Made by a program: the position numbers and the translations under genes. Positions 10,149-21,628 of a stretch of DNA of 33,841 bases are shown here, piece after piece. The notes under the pieces are model-generated. The model was not told the DNA's origin. It saw only the letters and a program-made list of their open reading frames with translations, and ran no database searches. Origin of the DNA: Candidatus Aciduliprofundum sp. (GTDB taxonomy: Archaea > Thermoplasmatota > Thermoplasmata > Thermoplasmatales > Aciduliprofundaceae). The stretch lies in contig WAPW01000103.1 of NCBI GenBank assembly GCA_015520565.1, positions 1-33,841 on the forward strand, written 5' to 3'. Positions within the stretch are counted from its first letter, which is position 1. Every line of letters starts with the position of its first letter.

Positions 10149-10736
10149 ATGGTACGCTTAATTATTAGCGTGGAAAAATTGATAGCACAGGCACAGGTGT
10201 ACTACATCGTTGGTTATGGAAGAGATCGCTCCGTTTATGATGACAAGAAGTGGATACTAGGCAGGGTTTATTTAACAGATAAGCGACTTCTCTTCAAAAA
10301 ATTGGATAGATTCATTGAGGTGAAATATGAGGATATTTTATCCATAGCTGAGAGGGATAAGTATCCGAGGATATCTCCACCCATGGGCTGGGCTCGTGGA
10401 AATATACTGGAGATAAAGCATTATGAATTTGGAGATAAAAAGCATATTTTAACTTCCCTCATATCCGCAAATTTTGATGTAACCCTAAAATTGAGAGCTA
10501 TCTTGACGAAGATGATTGGCGAGAAAGTTGTTGAAATAACTGAAATGCATAAGAAGGTGCTTCTTCTTTTATACACAGGAATGAAGGACAATATTCTAAT
10601 AAGCTACCTTCTAGACATTGAAATTAATGAAGTTGAGAAATTAATTGAAGATTTGAAATTCAGGGGCTTAATATCTTCGGATCTTCTCTTAACCGCGGAA
10701 GGCACGAAGGTTGTGGATGAAATAAGGCGTAGATAA
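10149..10736 (+). CDS. CheF-like (DUF439) candidate, or related archaeal wHTH protein
   Basis: N-terminal PH-like 'KKWILGRVYLTDKRLLFKKLDRFIEVKYEDILSIAERD' plus C-terminal winged-helix-like region; an archaellin gene lies elsewhere in the window. Confidence 0.45.
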   Translation: MVRLIISVEKLIAQAQVYYIVGYGRDRSVYDDKKWILGRVYLTDKRLLFKKLDRFIEVKYEDILSIAERDKYPRISPPMGWARGNILEIKHYEFGDKKHILTSLISANFDVTLKLRAILTKMIGEKVVEITEMHKKVLLLLYTGMKDNILISYLLDIEINEVEKLIEDLKFRGLISSDLLLTAEGTKVVDEIRRR

Positions 10737-10768
10737 AGATTAAAAAGGAAAAAAGAATATGCCCAATT

Positions 10769-11251
10769 ATGCTACTTGAAATAGATGGATGGAAAGTGGG
10801 GCTAAAATTTTCGGCCTCTCACTTCATACCCTCGCATTACAAATGCTCAAGATTACATGGGCATGATTACGGAATTAGATTAAGAATATTGGGGGAGCCA
10901 AAGGATTGCATATTATACGATTTCGTTGAAGTAAAAAAGGAAGTTAGGAACATTTGCGAAGAGCTTGACCACAAGCTTTTAATTCCCCAATCAAAGAAGT
11001 ATATAAAGCATCATATAAAGGATGAGCGCATATATGTGAGCTTTGGAGATAAGCACTATGTATTTCCAAAGAGCGATGTTGCCATAATTCCTGTGAATCT
11101 AGTAACTGCCGAGGAGCTAGCAAGATACTTCACAAAGAGAATTGCAGGAAGGATAAAATTCCCGAAAAATGTCAAAGGTATTGAGATTTGCGTGGATGAA
11201 GGTCCCGGGCAAGGTGCCTGTAATTACATACCCTTGGGTGATGAAAAATGA
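10769..11251 (+). CDS. queD: 6-carboxy-tetrahydropterin synthase (QueD/PTPS family)
   Basis: [23 protein letters not shown]; Cys placed as in QueD (CxxLHGH); overlaps queC start (11248). Confidence 0.88.
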   Translation: MLLEIDGWKVGLKFSASHFIPSHYKCSRLHGHDYGIRLRILGEPKDCILYDFVEVKKEVRNICEELDHKLLIPQSKKYIKHHIKDERIYVSFGDKHYVFPKSDVAIIPVNLVTAEELARYFTKRIAGRIKFPKNVKGIEICVDEGPGQGACNYIPLGDEK

Positions 11252-11961
11252 AAGCTGTTGTTCTCCTCTCTGGCGGACTTGATTCTTCAACTGTTCTCGC
11301 CATAGCACTTGAGATGGGATACGAAGTCCATGCCCTATCCTTTGATTACGGCCAAAGGCATTCAAGAGAATTGGAGAGTGCAAAGAAAATTGCAAAATAC
11401 TTCAATGTGCCCCATAAGATAATAAAAATTGATTTAAGACAAATTGGCGGGAGCGCATTAACTGATAATATTGATGTTCCAGAAAGAAATATGGATGAAA
11501 TAGAAAAGGAGATACCAATCACCTATGTTCCCGCTAGAAACACCATTCTTCTCTCCCTCGCATTGGGGTATGCGGAAGTCATAGATGCAGATGCGATATT
11601 CTACGGAGCAAATGCCATTGATTATTCTGGGTATCCAGATTGCAGGCCTGAGTATGTGGAGGCATTTGAGCGTGTAGCAAATCTAGGAACAAAGAGAGGT
11701 GTGGAAGGAAAGCCCATAAAGATAATAGCACCAATAATCCATATGACCAAGGCGGAAATAATAAAGAAAGGCATGGAATTAGGGGTGCCCTACGAGCTTA
11801 CTTGGTCCTGCTATAAGGGAGGGAAAAAAGCATGTGGGAAATGTGATTCTTGCCTATTACGCTTGAAGGGATTTATGGAAGCGGGATACGAGGACCCATT
11901 GGAGTATGAAACTTATCCTGAATTTTACATAGAGTACTTGAAAAAGAAGGGGAAACTATGA
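11248..11961 (+). CDS. queC: 7-cyano-7-deazaguanine synthase QueC
   Basis: [17 protein letters not shown] (PP-loop), [15 protein letters not shown] zinc site. Confidence 0.95.
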   Translation: MKAVVLLSGGLDSSTVLAIALEMGYEVHALSFDYGQRHSRELESAKKIAKYFNVPHKIIKIDLRQIGGSALTDNIDVPERNMDEIEKEIPITYVPARNTILLSLALGYAEVIDADAIFYGANAIDYSGYPDCRPEYVEAFERVANLGTKRGVEGKPIKIIAPIIHMTKAEIIKKGMELGVPYELTWSCYKGGKKACGKCDSCLLRLKGFMEAGYEDPLEYETYPEFYIEYLKKKGKL

Positions 11962-12077
11962 TTGTGGGCACATGCTATATATGTGGAAAGCCAGCAACGC
12001 ATATATGTAAATTATGCGGTAGGCCTGTTTGCGATGAGCATTATGTACCATCCTTGGGCCTATGCGTGCGATGTGCC

Positions 12078-12107
<30 letters not shown>
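11958..12107 (+). CDS. Small (49 aa) Cys-rich zinc-finger protein, not in supplied ORF track
   Basis: ATGA overlap with queC stop; translation [49 protein letters not shown] with CxxC-x7-CxxC-x4-C-x2-H-x7-CxxC spacing (HIT/B-box-like). Confidence 0.7.
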
Positions 12108-14217
<2,110 letters not shown>

Positions 14218-15999
14218 TCATCTTATATGCCCAAGGGTAAACGAGCCAAGAGTTATACCACTCTTGCTTGCAGTTACCTCAATCCAATTCCTGCTCTGCA
14301 CCTCTGTAATTCCATGCACAGTCAAAAATATCTTATGCGCCTCTATCTTGAATTCTATCATTCCATCCATCGTATAACCAACCATCTGGATTTCACTCTC
14401 GCTATGAAGTCCTTTTTCCACAAGGTACAACGATACTGCATTATCTCTCTTTCTCTTCGTAGTAAATGGCTGCAAGAATCTAAGCAAAGCCTGAGAATCC
14501 AAATAAGCTATAATTGTTGACAAGCTTCTAAACCCTAAGCGGTAATACCCACTTTTTTCCTTTATTTTTTTAACTATAGAATCAACAGCTTTTGCTATAC
14601 CCTCTACATCATTCTGAAAATCCAAGTAAATGACCCCTTCTATTTCAGAGGTATCCCCTATACTTCTAGAATAAGCATCCACATAATAAACCAAGCCCAT
14701 TTTCTCATACTGCTCGTATGTGGGTAGAACATAGCTCATCTCTTCACGCAAACTATCCACCGTTATATCAGTAAGGACCCAAATTGCTGGAACTCCCTTT
14801 CGCAGGCCTTCCGCTATGAAAGAATAAACTAAAACTTCCTTATTGCTGTATGGTGGGCCATAAATTAAAATGTTAGAACCGATGGGAAAGCCCCCATACA
14901 ACAAATCATCTAATCTCCTCGTTCCTGTACGAACTTTCTTCTCTTTTAATTCAATTTTTACCTCCTCTGCTGCAAGCTCCACTTCCTGCTCCGCGAGTCC
15001 CTTCAATTTTGCGTTTATCTCCTGCTCTTTCATCCTGAGATAATTCTCCTTGGCACGAAGCTCTTCTTCTTTTCTCTTTATCTCATCCTGCAAATCTTCC
15101 AATCTTCTTTTGAGTATAATCTCATCCATATTTCCAATCTCTTGCTTCATCATTTGCAACTGCTTAATCTGGGCCTCAATTTTTTTCTCCCTATACGCAA
15201 TATCCTCTTCCCTACGGATTAACTCATCCTCCTTGTATTTAATCATCTCTTGAAGTTTTTTCATCTCATCCTCTTTTATTTTTATTTCATTTTTAAGCTC
15301 TTCTATCTTCCTATCCTTTTCCCCTATTTCTTTGCTAAGCTCGGCTATTCTCTCCGTTAAGGCCTTAACATCAGAATTCTTTATTGCTTCCTTTAATTTT
15401 TCAAACTCTTCAGAGGATACATTGCTCTTACCTTGTGCCTCTAACTCAAGAAGCTTTCTATTCTTTTCTCCCTCCAATCTTATCAATTCTTCCCTTAGCT
15501 CTATTTCCTTCTTCTTCAATTCCCTTATATCCTCAGGCAATGGCTTTGTAAGCTCTTCCTTCAAAGATTCTATTTCTTTTCTCAGAGTTTCAATTTCCTT
15601 TTCCAACTCTTCCCTCTTTGAAAATTCCACATCTAAAAGCGTCTTTAATTTCAAATTTTCCTCTATGAGCTGGTCTACATCCACATTCTCAGGCAAATTT
15701 TTCTTTGCCTCCTCAACCCTCTCCCTTATCTCCTCTGCCTCTTCCTCAGTGCCACCCTTCCTCTCTAACAATCCAAAGAGCGCATCATCATTCCCCTTTA
15801 GCCATTCATCCAAAATCTCCCTATCTTCATCCATAAGCTTAAAATCATCGCCAAGCAGCCATTTTTTAAGGAGAATTTCATTCTTTAATGCCTCATACTC
15901 CTCCCTAGAGTATTTCTTACCGCAAGATTTACAAGTGAGAGTTTTCTCATCAATCACTCCCCCGCACTGGGGACATATTACCTCAACTTTTTCTGACAT
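14218..15999 (-). CDS. Zinc-ribbon + long coiled-coil + RecA/KaiC-like ATPase-fold protein with degenerate Walker A
   Basis: N-term CPQCGGVIDEKTLTCKSCGKKY; ~250 aa E/K-rich heptads; C-term TGTRRLDDLLYGGFPIGSNILIYGPPYSNKEVLVYSFIAEGLRKGVPAIWVLTD. Confidence 0.7.
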   Translation of the reverse strand: MSEKVEVICPQCGGVIDEKTLTCKSCGKKYSREEYEALKNEILLKKWLLGDDFKLMDEDREILDEWLKGNDDALFGLLERKGGTEEEAEEIRERVEEAKKNLPENVDVDQLIEENLKLKTLLDVEFSKREELEKEIETLRKEIESLKEELTKPLPEDIRELKKKEIELREELIRLEGEKNRKLLELEAQGKSNVSSEEFEKLKEAIKNSDVKALTERIAELSKEIGEKDRKIEELKNEIKIKEDEMKKLQEMIKYKEDELIRREEDIAYREKKIEAQIKQLQMMKQEIGNMDEIILKRRLEDLQDEIKRKEEELRAKENYLRMKEQEINAKLKGLAEQEVELAAEEVKIELKEKKVRTGTRRLDDLLYGGFPIGSNILIYGPPYSNKEVLVYSFIAEGLRKGVPAIWVLTDITVDSLREEMSYVLPTYEQYEKMGLVYYVDAYSRSIGDTSEIEGVIYLDFQNDVEGIAKAVDSIVKKIKEKSGYYRLGFRSLSTIIAYLDSQALLRFLQPFTTKRKRDNAVSLYLVEKGLHSESEIQMVGYTMDGMIEFKIEAHKIFLTVHGITEVQSRNWIEVTASKSGITLGSFTLGHIR

Positions 16000-16001
16000 G
16001 C

Positions 16002-16226
16002 TTATCCTATGAGAGCCATACGAACTACATTATTGCCTCTCAATATAACTGTGCCTAATCTTCTTGTCATCTCTTCTGTCTTCTCCTCCGTGTCCATAAG
16101 CACCATGTTCATATAATCATCGTAGCCAACAAGCTTACCTTCTAGAATGCGATTATCCTTCAAGAGGAGCGAAATCCTCTTATTCAGAAAGTTCTCCAAC
16201 ATTTTTAACGGTAGTGTCATTCTCAA
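16002..16226 (-). CDS. LSm/Sm-like archaeal RNA-binding protein
   Basis: PLKMLENFLNKRISLLLKDNRILEGKLVGYDDYMNMVLMDTEE...RRLGTVILRGNNVVRM: Sm1 and Sm2 motifs. Confidence 0.93.
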   Translation of the reverse strand: MRMTLPLKMLENFLNKRISLLLKDNRILEGKLVGYDDYMNMVLMDTEEKTEEMTRRLGTVILRGNNVVRMALIG

Positions 16227-16263
16227 TCACCTATACCCAATTGAATATAAAATATAAATCTTT

Positions 16264-16440
16264 TTAGGTATAACCATACATATCCTCATCATCATCTTCG
16301 CTATTTTCCATTAGAACTTGGAGTAAGCTGCGGATTAGCTCCTTCATCTCGCTAACCTCTCTGCGCAAGGCCTTTACCTCACTCTCAAGTTTAGCCACAT
16401 CTTCAATCCTTGGTTTATTTGTTTCCTCAATACCATCCAT
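16264..16440 (-). CDS. Small (58 aa) acidic-tailed coiled-coil protein, not in supplied ORF track
   Basis: Minus-strand translation MDGIEETNKPRIEDVAKLESEVKALRREVSEMKELIRSLLQVLMENSEDDDEDMYGYT*; fills an otherwise empty gap between the LSm and METTL5-like genes. Confidence 0.6.
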   Translation of the reverse strand: MDGIEETNKPRIEDVAKLESEVKALRREVSEMKELIRSLLQVLMENSEDDDEDMYGYT

Positions 16441-16465
16441 GCTTTCCCATAGTTAATCCCAATAT

Positions 16466-17071
16466 TTAAAATCTCCTACGCACAATTCTGTAAAGCACTA
16501 CTCTCCTTTTTACCTCTTCTTTCCTGTGAAATTTGTACATATATGGTATGGGAAAATCATAGAATTTTTTATGGGTTACCTCTCCTCCCATCTCCACAAT
16601 TTTCCCCTCTATGAATTCGGCTGTGTTTGCATTATGAATGGTGTAAATCACATTGGCAACTTGCATCGCCTTTTCCAAAAATGGCAAATCTGCGTGTCTA
16701 TTCTGCGCTCCAAATGGAGGGTTCTGCACAACGGTATCAATTTTGAAATTAAATTCTTCAACACGCATATTCATTATTTCCGCAGAGCATTTATACTCCT
16801 CCAAATTTTTCCTTAAAACCATAATTGCCTCTGGATCTATTTCCACAGAAAAAATCTTGCGAGCACCTAAGATGCAAGAGCCGATGGTGAATATGCCTGT
16901 ACCCGCTCCAAAATCTGCCAAAATTTTATCCTCAATATCACCCAAAGAGTATGCGAAGAATAAAATGTCCGAGGCAATGGTGGCAGGGGTTAAGTATTGC
17001 TCCAAAGAGGCTTTAGGATTTTTGTAATTCTCCACGCCTTGAAGCATCATTTCTAGCTTTTTCTTCTTCAT
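16466..17071 (-). CDS. METTL5-family N6-adenine RNA methyltransferase-like protein
   Basis: LEQYLTPATIASDILF, DFGAGTGIFTIGSCILGA, VVQNPPFGAQNRHADLPFLEKA, KFYDFPIPYMYKFHRKE. Confidence 0.88.
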   Translation of the reverse strand: MKKKKLEMMLQGVENYKNPKASLEQYLTPATIASDILFFAYSLGDIEDKILADFGAGTGIFTIGSCILGARKIFSVEIDPEAIMVLRKNLEEYKCSAEIMNMRVEEFNFKIDTVVQNPPFGAQNRHADLPFLEKAMQVANVIYTIHNANTAEFIEGKIVEMGGEVTHKKFYDFPIPYMYKFHRKEEVKRRVVLYRIVRRRF

Positions 17072-17358
17072 GGCCCTGCCACTGCATTAACTAGCTTATG
17101 GGCTAACTGGGATGCATGTGCTGCCGATATCCCTCTCTTCTTTAGCTCCTCTGATACCCTATTAATGGCTCTATGCCATTTCCATGTAGAGCGGCTGTAC
17201 CTTGCCTCTACGAGAATCTGCACTATTTTACGGTCAACCTCTATCCCATATCTCTCCCTCAATCTAAGCTGCCAAAGCGGAATGAGAACATAGGGAACAT
17301 AGACCCTATCAATGTATCCTCCTTCACTAACCCTGTACCTTCTACTCATCGTTCCCAA
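17068..17358 (-). CDS. Small conserved-type archaeal protein of unknown function
   Basis: 96 aa ORF (likely ATG at 17349, MSRRYRVSEGGYIDRVYVPYVL...), abuts the METTL5-like gene with a 4-nt overlap. Confidence 0.6.
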   Translation of the reverse strand: MGTMSRRYRVSEGGYIDRVYVPYVLIPLWQLRLRERYGIEVDRKIVQILVEARYSRSTWKWHRAINRVSEELKKRGISAAHASQLAHKLVNAVAGP

Positions 17359-17404
17359 CTATGAGCTCATAAGATAAATATTTTTTGAAAAAATAAATTT
17401 GCAT

Positions 17405-18220
17405 CTACATGCATTCGCTTAGCTTATAAATCAAAACATCGGGAGTTTTAAAATCAACCATACTTTTGAATCCTTGCTCAACAAAGAATGTCAAAACATC
17501 CTCTTTTTCCTCTGGAAGCATAGCGCTTATGCTTTTCTTTCCTTGCTGAATCGCATAATAACTCATTGCTCTCATAATTCTCTTGAGCCCCTCTCCTGAA
17601 ATATCAAGAGGGAAAAATGATGGCTCTGTATCTTTAAGGGAATAGATAAATTTGTAATTTTCAATTTTTCCAATTCCAGCATTCCTGTTTAGCCAATTTA
17701 TAGAATCTTGCGTTTTATGCAAAAACTTCCAGCCATAGGGTATGTAATCTTCGCACCAAATATCCTCCATCCTTATATCTCCTTTTTCAAATCTCAACGG
17801 CTCAAAGGGTTCTCTGTAAGAGATATAGAATCTTTTTGATATTCTAAATCCATCATCCTCAGCCATCTTTCTGCTCTCCTTATTGAGCAAATGAGTTGCA
17901 AATTCAACGGTATCTATTTTCCCATCCCTGCATAATCTTTTCCCAAGATTCAAAATGTAATTATGCAATTTCTTACCATAGCCCCTGCCACGATATGATG
18001 GATGCACACGCAATCCTTCAAGCCATCCAACCCTATCAGGCAAAATGCTCAGCTTCACGGTACCCACTACAATGCCATTTATTTCCAAAACATAGAAATT
18101 CCCATCTTTGAGCCAAGAACGAAATGCTTTATGAATATAATCCTCCCCATCCCATGTGAGCTTTGATATTTCCAAAATGGAATTATAATCCTCTTCCCTA
18201 GCCAAGCGTATTGTTTCCAT
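17405..18220 (-). CDS. GNAT family N-acetyltransferase
   Basis: VGWLEGLRVHPSYRGRGYGKKLHNYIL (acetyl-CoA motif A). Confidence 0.9.
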   Translation of the reverse strand: METIRLAREEDYNSILEISKLTWDGEDYIHKAFRSWLKDGNFYVLEINGIVVGTVKLSILPDRVGWLEGLRVHPSYRGRGYGKKLHNYILNLGKRLCRDGKIDTVEFATHLLNKESRKMAEDDGFRISKRFYISYREPFEPLRFEKGDIRMEDIWCEDYIPYGWKFLHKTQDSINWLNRNAGIGKIENYKFIYSLKDTEPSFFPLDISGEGLKRIMRAMSYYAIQQGKKSISAMLPEEKEDVLTFFVEQGFKSMVDFKTPDVLIYKLSECM

Positions 18221-18282
18221 AGGAATAAAGATGCAAGCAATTATTTATCTTTTCGCAAAGAATTATTAATGGTAAAACATTC

Positions 18283-19116
18283 TTGGGCTCAATGTTCATA
18301 TATTATCCCGGGAGTTCATTCCCATCCATATCTATTACGGGCGAATTCTGCGCTTTAAAGTGCAAGCACTGCAATGGATACTACCTAAAAGGCATGCTTC
18401 CCATAACCACACCAGAAAAATTAATAGATTTTGCAAAGAAAAATGATGGAAAGATAAAGGGATTCTTGCTCAGCGGTGGATCAACAAAAGAAGGAAAAGT
18501 GCCCTTAAAAAAATTCGCTCCTGCAGTTAAATGGATTGTAGAGAATACTTCACTCATTGTGAATGTGCATACAGGGATAATTGATGAAAAGGATATTGAA
18601 TACCTTGAAGATATGAGCCCGCATCATATTTCATTTGATGTAATTGGCTCAACTGAAACTATAAAGAGGGTTATTGGAATAAATAGAACTAAGGAGGATT
18701 ATTTCCATGCACTTGACCTTTTAGATTCCTCCTCCCTAAATTACTCCCCCCATATAATTGCTGGCTTGGACTTTGGAGAGATAAGGGGGGAGTATAATGC
18801 ATTAGAAAAAATAAGAGGGCTGAAAAGATTTAGCAATCTCGTGCTAATCGTTTTAATCCCCACAAAGGGAACTCCTATGGAGAATGTTAAATTAAATCGC
18901 AAGGAAATTTTAAAATTCTTTGATTATGCCCTATCCACTATTAATCCTAAAAAAATCGTGCTGGGATGTATGAGACCCAGGAGCTTTTATGAACTTGAAG
19001 AACTTTGCGTTGAAAAAAACTGCAAGGGAATGGTTATTCCCTCATTGAGGACTATGAGAATGATAAGAGAGAAAAATATAGAGGTTATTCGCAAAGATAT
19101 GTGCTGCGTTTTTTAG
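18283..19116 (+). CDS. Radical SAM protein (CX3CX2C)
   Basis: FPSISITGEFCALKCKHCNGYYLKGM; later LLSGGSTKEGKVPL. Start may be ATG at 18292. Confidence 0.85.
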   Translation: MGSMFIYYPGSSFPSISITGEFCALKCKHCNGYYLKGMLPITTPEKLIDFAKKNDGKIKGFLLSGGSTKEGKVPLKKFAPAVKWIVENTSLIVNVHTGIIDEKDIEYLEDMSPHHISFDVIGSTETIKRVIGINRTKEDYFHALDLLDSSSLNYSPHIIAGLDFGEIRGEYNALEKIRGLKRFSNLVLIVLIPTKGTPMENVKLNRKEILKFFDYALSTINPKKIVLGCMRPRSFYELEELCVEKNCKGMVIPSLRTMRMIREKNIEVIRKDMCCVF

Positions 19117-19138
19117 GTTCTCAGAAAATATAAAATAG

Positions 19139-19471
19139 ATGAACGGGATTTACAAAAGGGTGATTTCCATGGAAGATGACTCAATAATGAATGCTTATTA
19201 CAATAATCAAATAGTTACCGCCCTAATAGGTGTGCAGGTTGATACTAAGGACATTGACAATTTCGCAAAGGAAGCAAGGGAATTTTCCAATGTGGAAGAT
19301 TTGTTTCTCGTCACTGGAGAGTATGATATAATAGTCAAAGTTAAATTCCCCTCTTATGAAGAGCTTAAGAATTTCATAATAAATAAGCTCTCAAAGATTG
19401 AGGGAGTATTGAAGACCGAGACAATGATGGTTGTAAATACTTACAAAGAGAGGGGAATAAAGTTTGAATGA
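19139..19471 (+). CDS. Lrp/AsnC ligand-binding (RAM) domain protein without an HTH domain
   Basis: ALIGVQVDTKDIDNFAKEAREFSNVEDLFLVTGEYDIIVKVKFPSYEELKNFIINKLSKIEGVLKTETMMVVNTYKE. Confidence 0.82.
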   Translation: MNGIYKRVISMEDDSIMNAYYNNQIVTALIGVQVDTKDIDNFAKEAREFSNVEDLFLVTGEYDIIVKVKFPSYEELKNFIINKLSKIEGVLKTETMMVVNTYKERGIKFE

Positions 19472-19757
19472 GGTGATTAGAATGTCGGATAAAGATAAGC
19501 TTTACCAAGAGATAGTTGGTATGATGATAGAGCTCAGTGAGGATACATCCTTGCCAAGAAATATAAGAAAAGGCATATCCAATGCCAAAGATATTCTCAC
19601 GAAGAAAGACCAAGCTTTGGATGTGCGCATTGCCAGTGCCATATTTGCTCTGGATGAAATTGCAAATGACCCAAACATCCCCGTGCATGGGAGAACGATG
19701 GTTTATATGATAATGGGAAAGCTTGAAACCTTGTCTAAAGAGATATCCTCACAGTGA
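19464..19757 (+). CDS. UPF0147 family protein
   Basis: LSEDTSLPRNIRKGISNAKDILTKKDQALDVRIASAIFALDEIANDPNIPVHGRTMVY: characteristic UPF0147 sequence. Confidence 0.9.
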   Translation: MNEVIRMSDKDKLYQEIVGMMIELSEDTSLPRNIRKGISNAKDILTKKDQALDVRIASAIFALDEIANDPNIPVHGRTMVYMIMGKLETLSKEISSQ

Positions 19758-19764
19758 GAAGCCT

Positions 19765-20379
19765 ATGAATTCTAATATTTTTTTAAATATTTTCATACCT
19801 CTTTTCGCTGTAATAGACCCGTTTGCTGCACTCCCTCTCTACATGTCTTTAACTGCTGGTTTAAGCGAGGCACAAAAAAGAAAGATAGTAAAAGAGGCCT
19901 CAATAACGGCAATAATCCTGCTTATATTTTTTGCATTTTTGGGAATTTATATTCTAGATTATATGGGAATTTCAATTTCTGCTCTAATGATTGCTGGTGG
20001 CATACTCATGCTTTTAGTGAGTATTGAAATGGTAAAGGAAGGAGACAAACCGAGAAGCACGAAGAAGAAAATAGCCATACATGAGGAAACGGGGGATATA
20101 GGAATAGTACCCTTGGGTACCCCAATGCTCGCAGGTCCCGGCGCAATATCCCTAGTTATCATACTAATGGGAAAATACCCCTATGCATGGGGCTCCATTG
20201 TAATCTCAATAATAAGCATAGTTGCCTTAACCGCCTTAATCTTTCTTGGCTCTAATTACATCTCCAGAATAATGGGTGAGAAGGGTTCTAGAGCTTTTAC
20301 CCGTGTCATGGGCCTTTTAGTGGCAGCTTTTTCCGTGCAGTACATTCTTGACGGAATTGCCCAATACTTCGGACTATAG
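19765..20379 (+). CDS. MarC family integral membrane protein
   Basis: FIPLFAVIDPFAALPLYMSLT...VPLGTPMLAGPGAIS; ATG at 19765. Confidence 0.9.
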   Translation: MNSNIFLNIFIPLFAVIDPFAALPLYMSLTAGLSEAQKRKIVKEASITAIILLIFFAFLGIYILDYMGISISALMIAGGILMLLVSIEMVKEGDKPRSTKKKIAIHEETGDIGIVPLGTPMLAGPGAISLVIILMGKYPYAWGSIVISIISIVALTALIFLGSNYISRIMGEKGSRAFTRVMGLLVAAFSVQYILDGIAQYFGL

Positions 20380-20430
20380 CCCGGTGGGAGCGATGGACTC
20401 TCATTGCTCAAGCCCACCGGTTTCCCGGGC
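20379..20430 (+). ncRNA. GC-rich structured element (ncRNA candidate or terminator-like hairpin) between marC and pus10
   Basis: CCGGUGGG(20381-88)/CCCACCGG(20413-20) 8 bp plus AGCGAUG(20389-95)/CAUUGCU(20402-08) 7 bp with one G-U, 6-nt loop, 4-nt CAAG bulge; alternative GCCCGG(20379-84)/CCGGGC(20425-30). Strand uncertain. Confidence 0.5.
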
Positions 20431-20479
20431 ATGATGATATTGAGAAAAACTAATTTATTCTTTACGGTTATGGTGGCCT

Positions 20480-21628
20480 ATGGAAAAAATAAAGATTGAA
20501 AGTGCAAAGCTTCCTTTGTGCGATCATTGTCTTGGAAGATTATACGCCATGCTAGGCCATGGCCTTAGCAACGATGAAAGGGGTAAGGCAATAAGAGTCA
20601 TCTATGCCATGGAAAACAATATAGATTTAGATTCCCTATATCCCGAGAATTGTGAGCTTTGCAATGGCATATTTTCAAGATTAGATGATTATGCAAAATA
20701 CATAGCAAACATGCTAAAAGATATAGAATATTACACATTTATGATTGGCTCAAGATTTCCACAAGATATTATGGATAAGGAGAAAAAATTGCAGGAAGAA
20801 TTTGGAAATTTAGGCGAGCCAATAAATAGGGAATTCAATAGAGAATTGGGAAAGAGAGTTATGAATATAACTGGAAAAGAGGCAACGATAAAGAGTCCAG
20901 ATGTAACTGTAATTGTGGATACCGAATATGATGATTTTAAAATTGAGATTAAGCCCTTACTGATTTATGGAAGGTACAGGAAACTCATAAGGGGAATTCC
21001 TCAAACAAAATGGCCTTCGGGTAAGTACAAAGAGAGCGTGGAGGAGATAATAGCAAAACCGATTATGGAAATTACAAAGGGAGAAGGGCACGCGCTCCAT
21101 GGGATGGGCAGGGAGGATATAGATGCCCTAATGTTAGGAAATGGAAGACCATTCATACTGGAGATAAAAATGCCTAAAAGAAGGAAAATTAATCTGGATG
21201 AGATTACAAAAAAAATAAACTCATCAGGAAAGGTAGAGGTTCTGAATTTGAGATTCGCATCCAAAGAGGAGATTGCAAAGATAAAATCCGCCGAGCCAAA
21301 GAAGAGGTATAAAGTGGGAATAAAAGTTGATGTATCTGAGGACGAATTAAAGAATGCATTAAACTCCCTAATTGGCAAAATCTCGCAAAGAACTCCAACG
21401 AGGGTCAAGCACAGGAGAGCAGATAAAATTCGTAGAAAAGAGGTTTATGAGGTAAAATTAATTGGAAAAAATGAGGATGCTTGGATTGTTGAGGTCTTAG
21501 CACAGAGTGGAACATACATAAAAGAGCTTATGCATGGTGACAATGGCAGAACAACTCCGAGCTTGGCAGAAAAACTTGGTAAAAAAGTAGAGGTGTTGTG
21601 GCTAGATGTTGTAGAAATATTAGATTGA
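20480..21628 (+). CDS. pus10: tRNA pseudouridine(54/55) synthase Pus10
   Basis: LPLCDHCLGRLYAMLGHGLSNDERGKAIR ... RYRKLIRGIPQTKWP ... GREDIDALMLGNGRPFILEIKMPKRR. Confidence 0.95.
   Translation: MEKIKIESAKLPLCDHCLGRLYAMLGHGLSNDERGKAIRVIYAMENNIDLDSLYPENCELCNGIFSRLDDYAKYIANMLKDIEYYTFMIGSRFPQDIMDKEKKLQEEFGNLGEPINREFNRELGKRVMNITGKEATIKSPDVTVIVDTEYDDFKIEIKPLLIYGRYRKLIRGIPQTKWPSGKYKESVEEIIAKPIMEITKGEGHALHGMGREDIDALMLGNGRPFILEIKMPKRRKINLDEITKKINSSGKVEVLNLRFASKEEIAKIKSAEPKKRYKVGIKVDVSEDELKNALNSLIGKISQRTPTRVKHRRADKIRRKEVYEVKLIGKNEDAWIVEVLAQSGTYIKELMHGDNGRTTPSLAEKLGKKVEVLWLDVVEILD

Noticed and set aside
15332-16012. 226-aa plus-strand Ser-rich ORF
   Set aside because: Antisense shadow of the Glu/Lys-rich coiled-coil gene; no family features.
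20431-20480. ATGATGA box resembling a C box of a C/D sRNA
   Set aside because: No suitably spaced D/D' CTGA boxes or terminal stem found.
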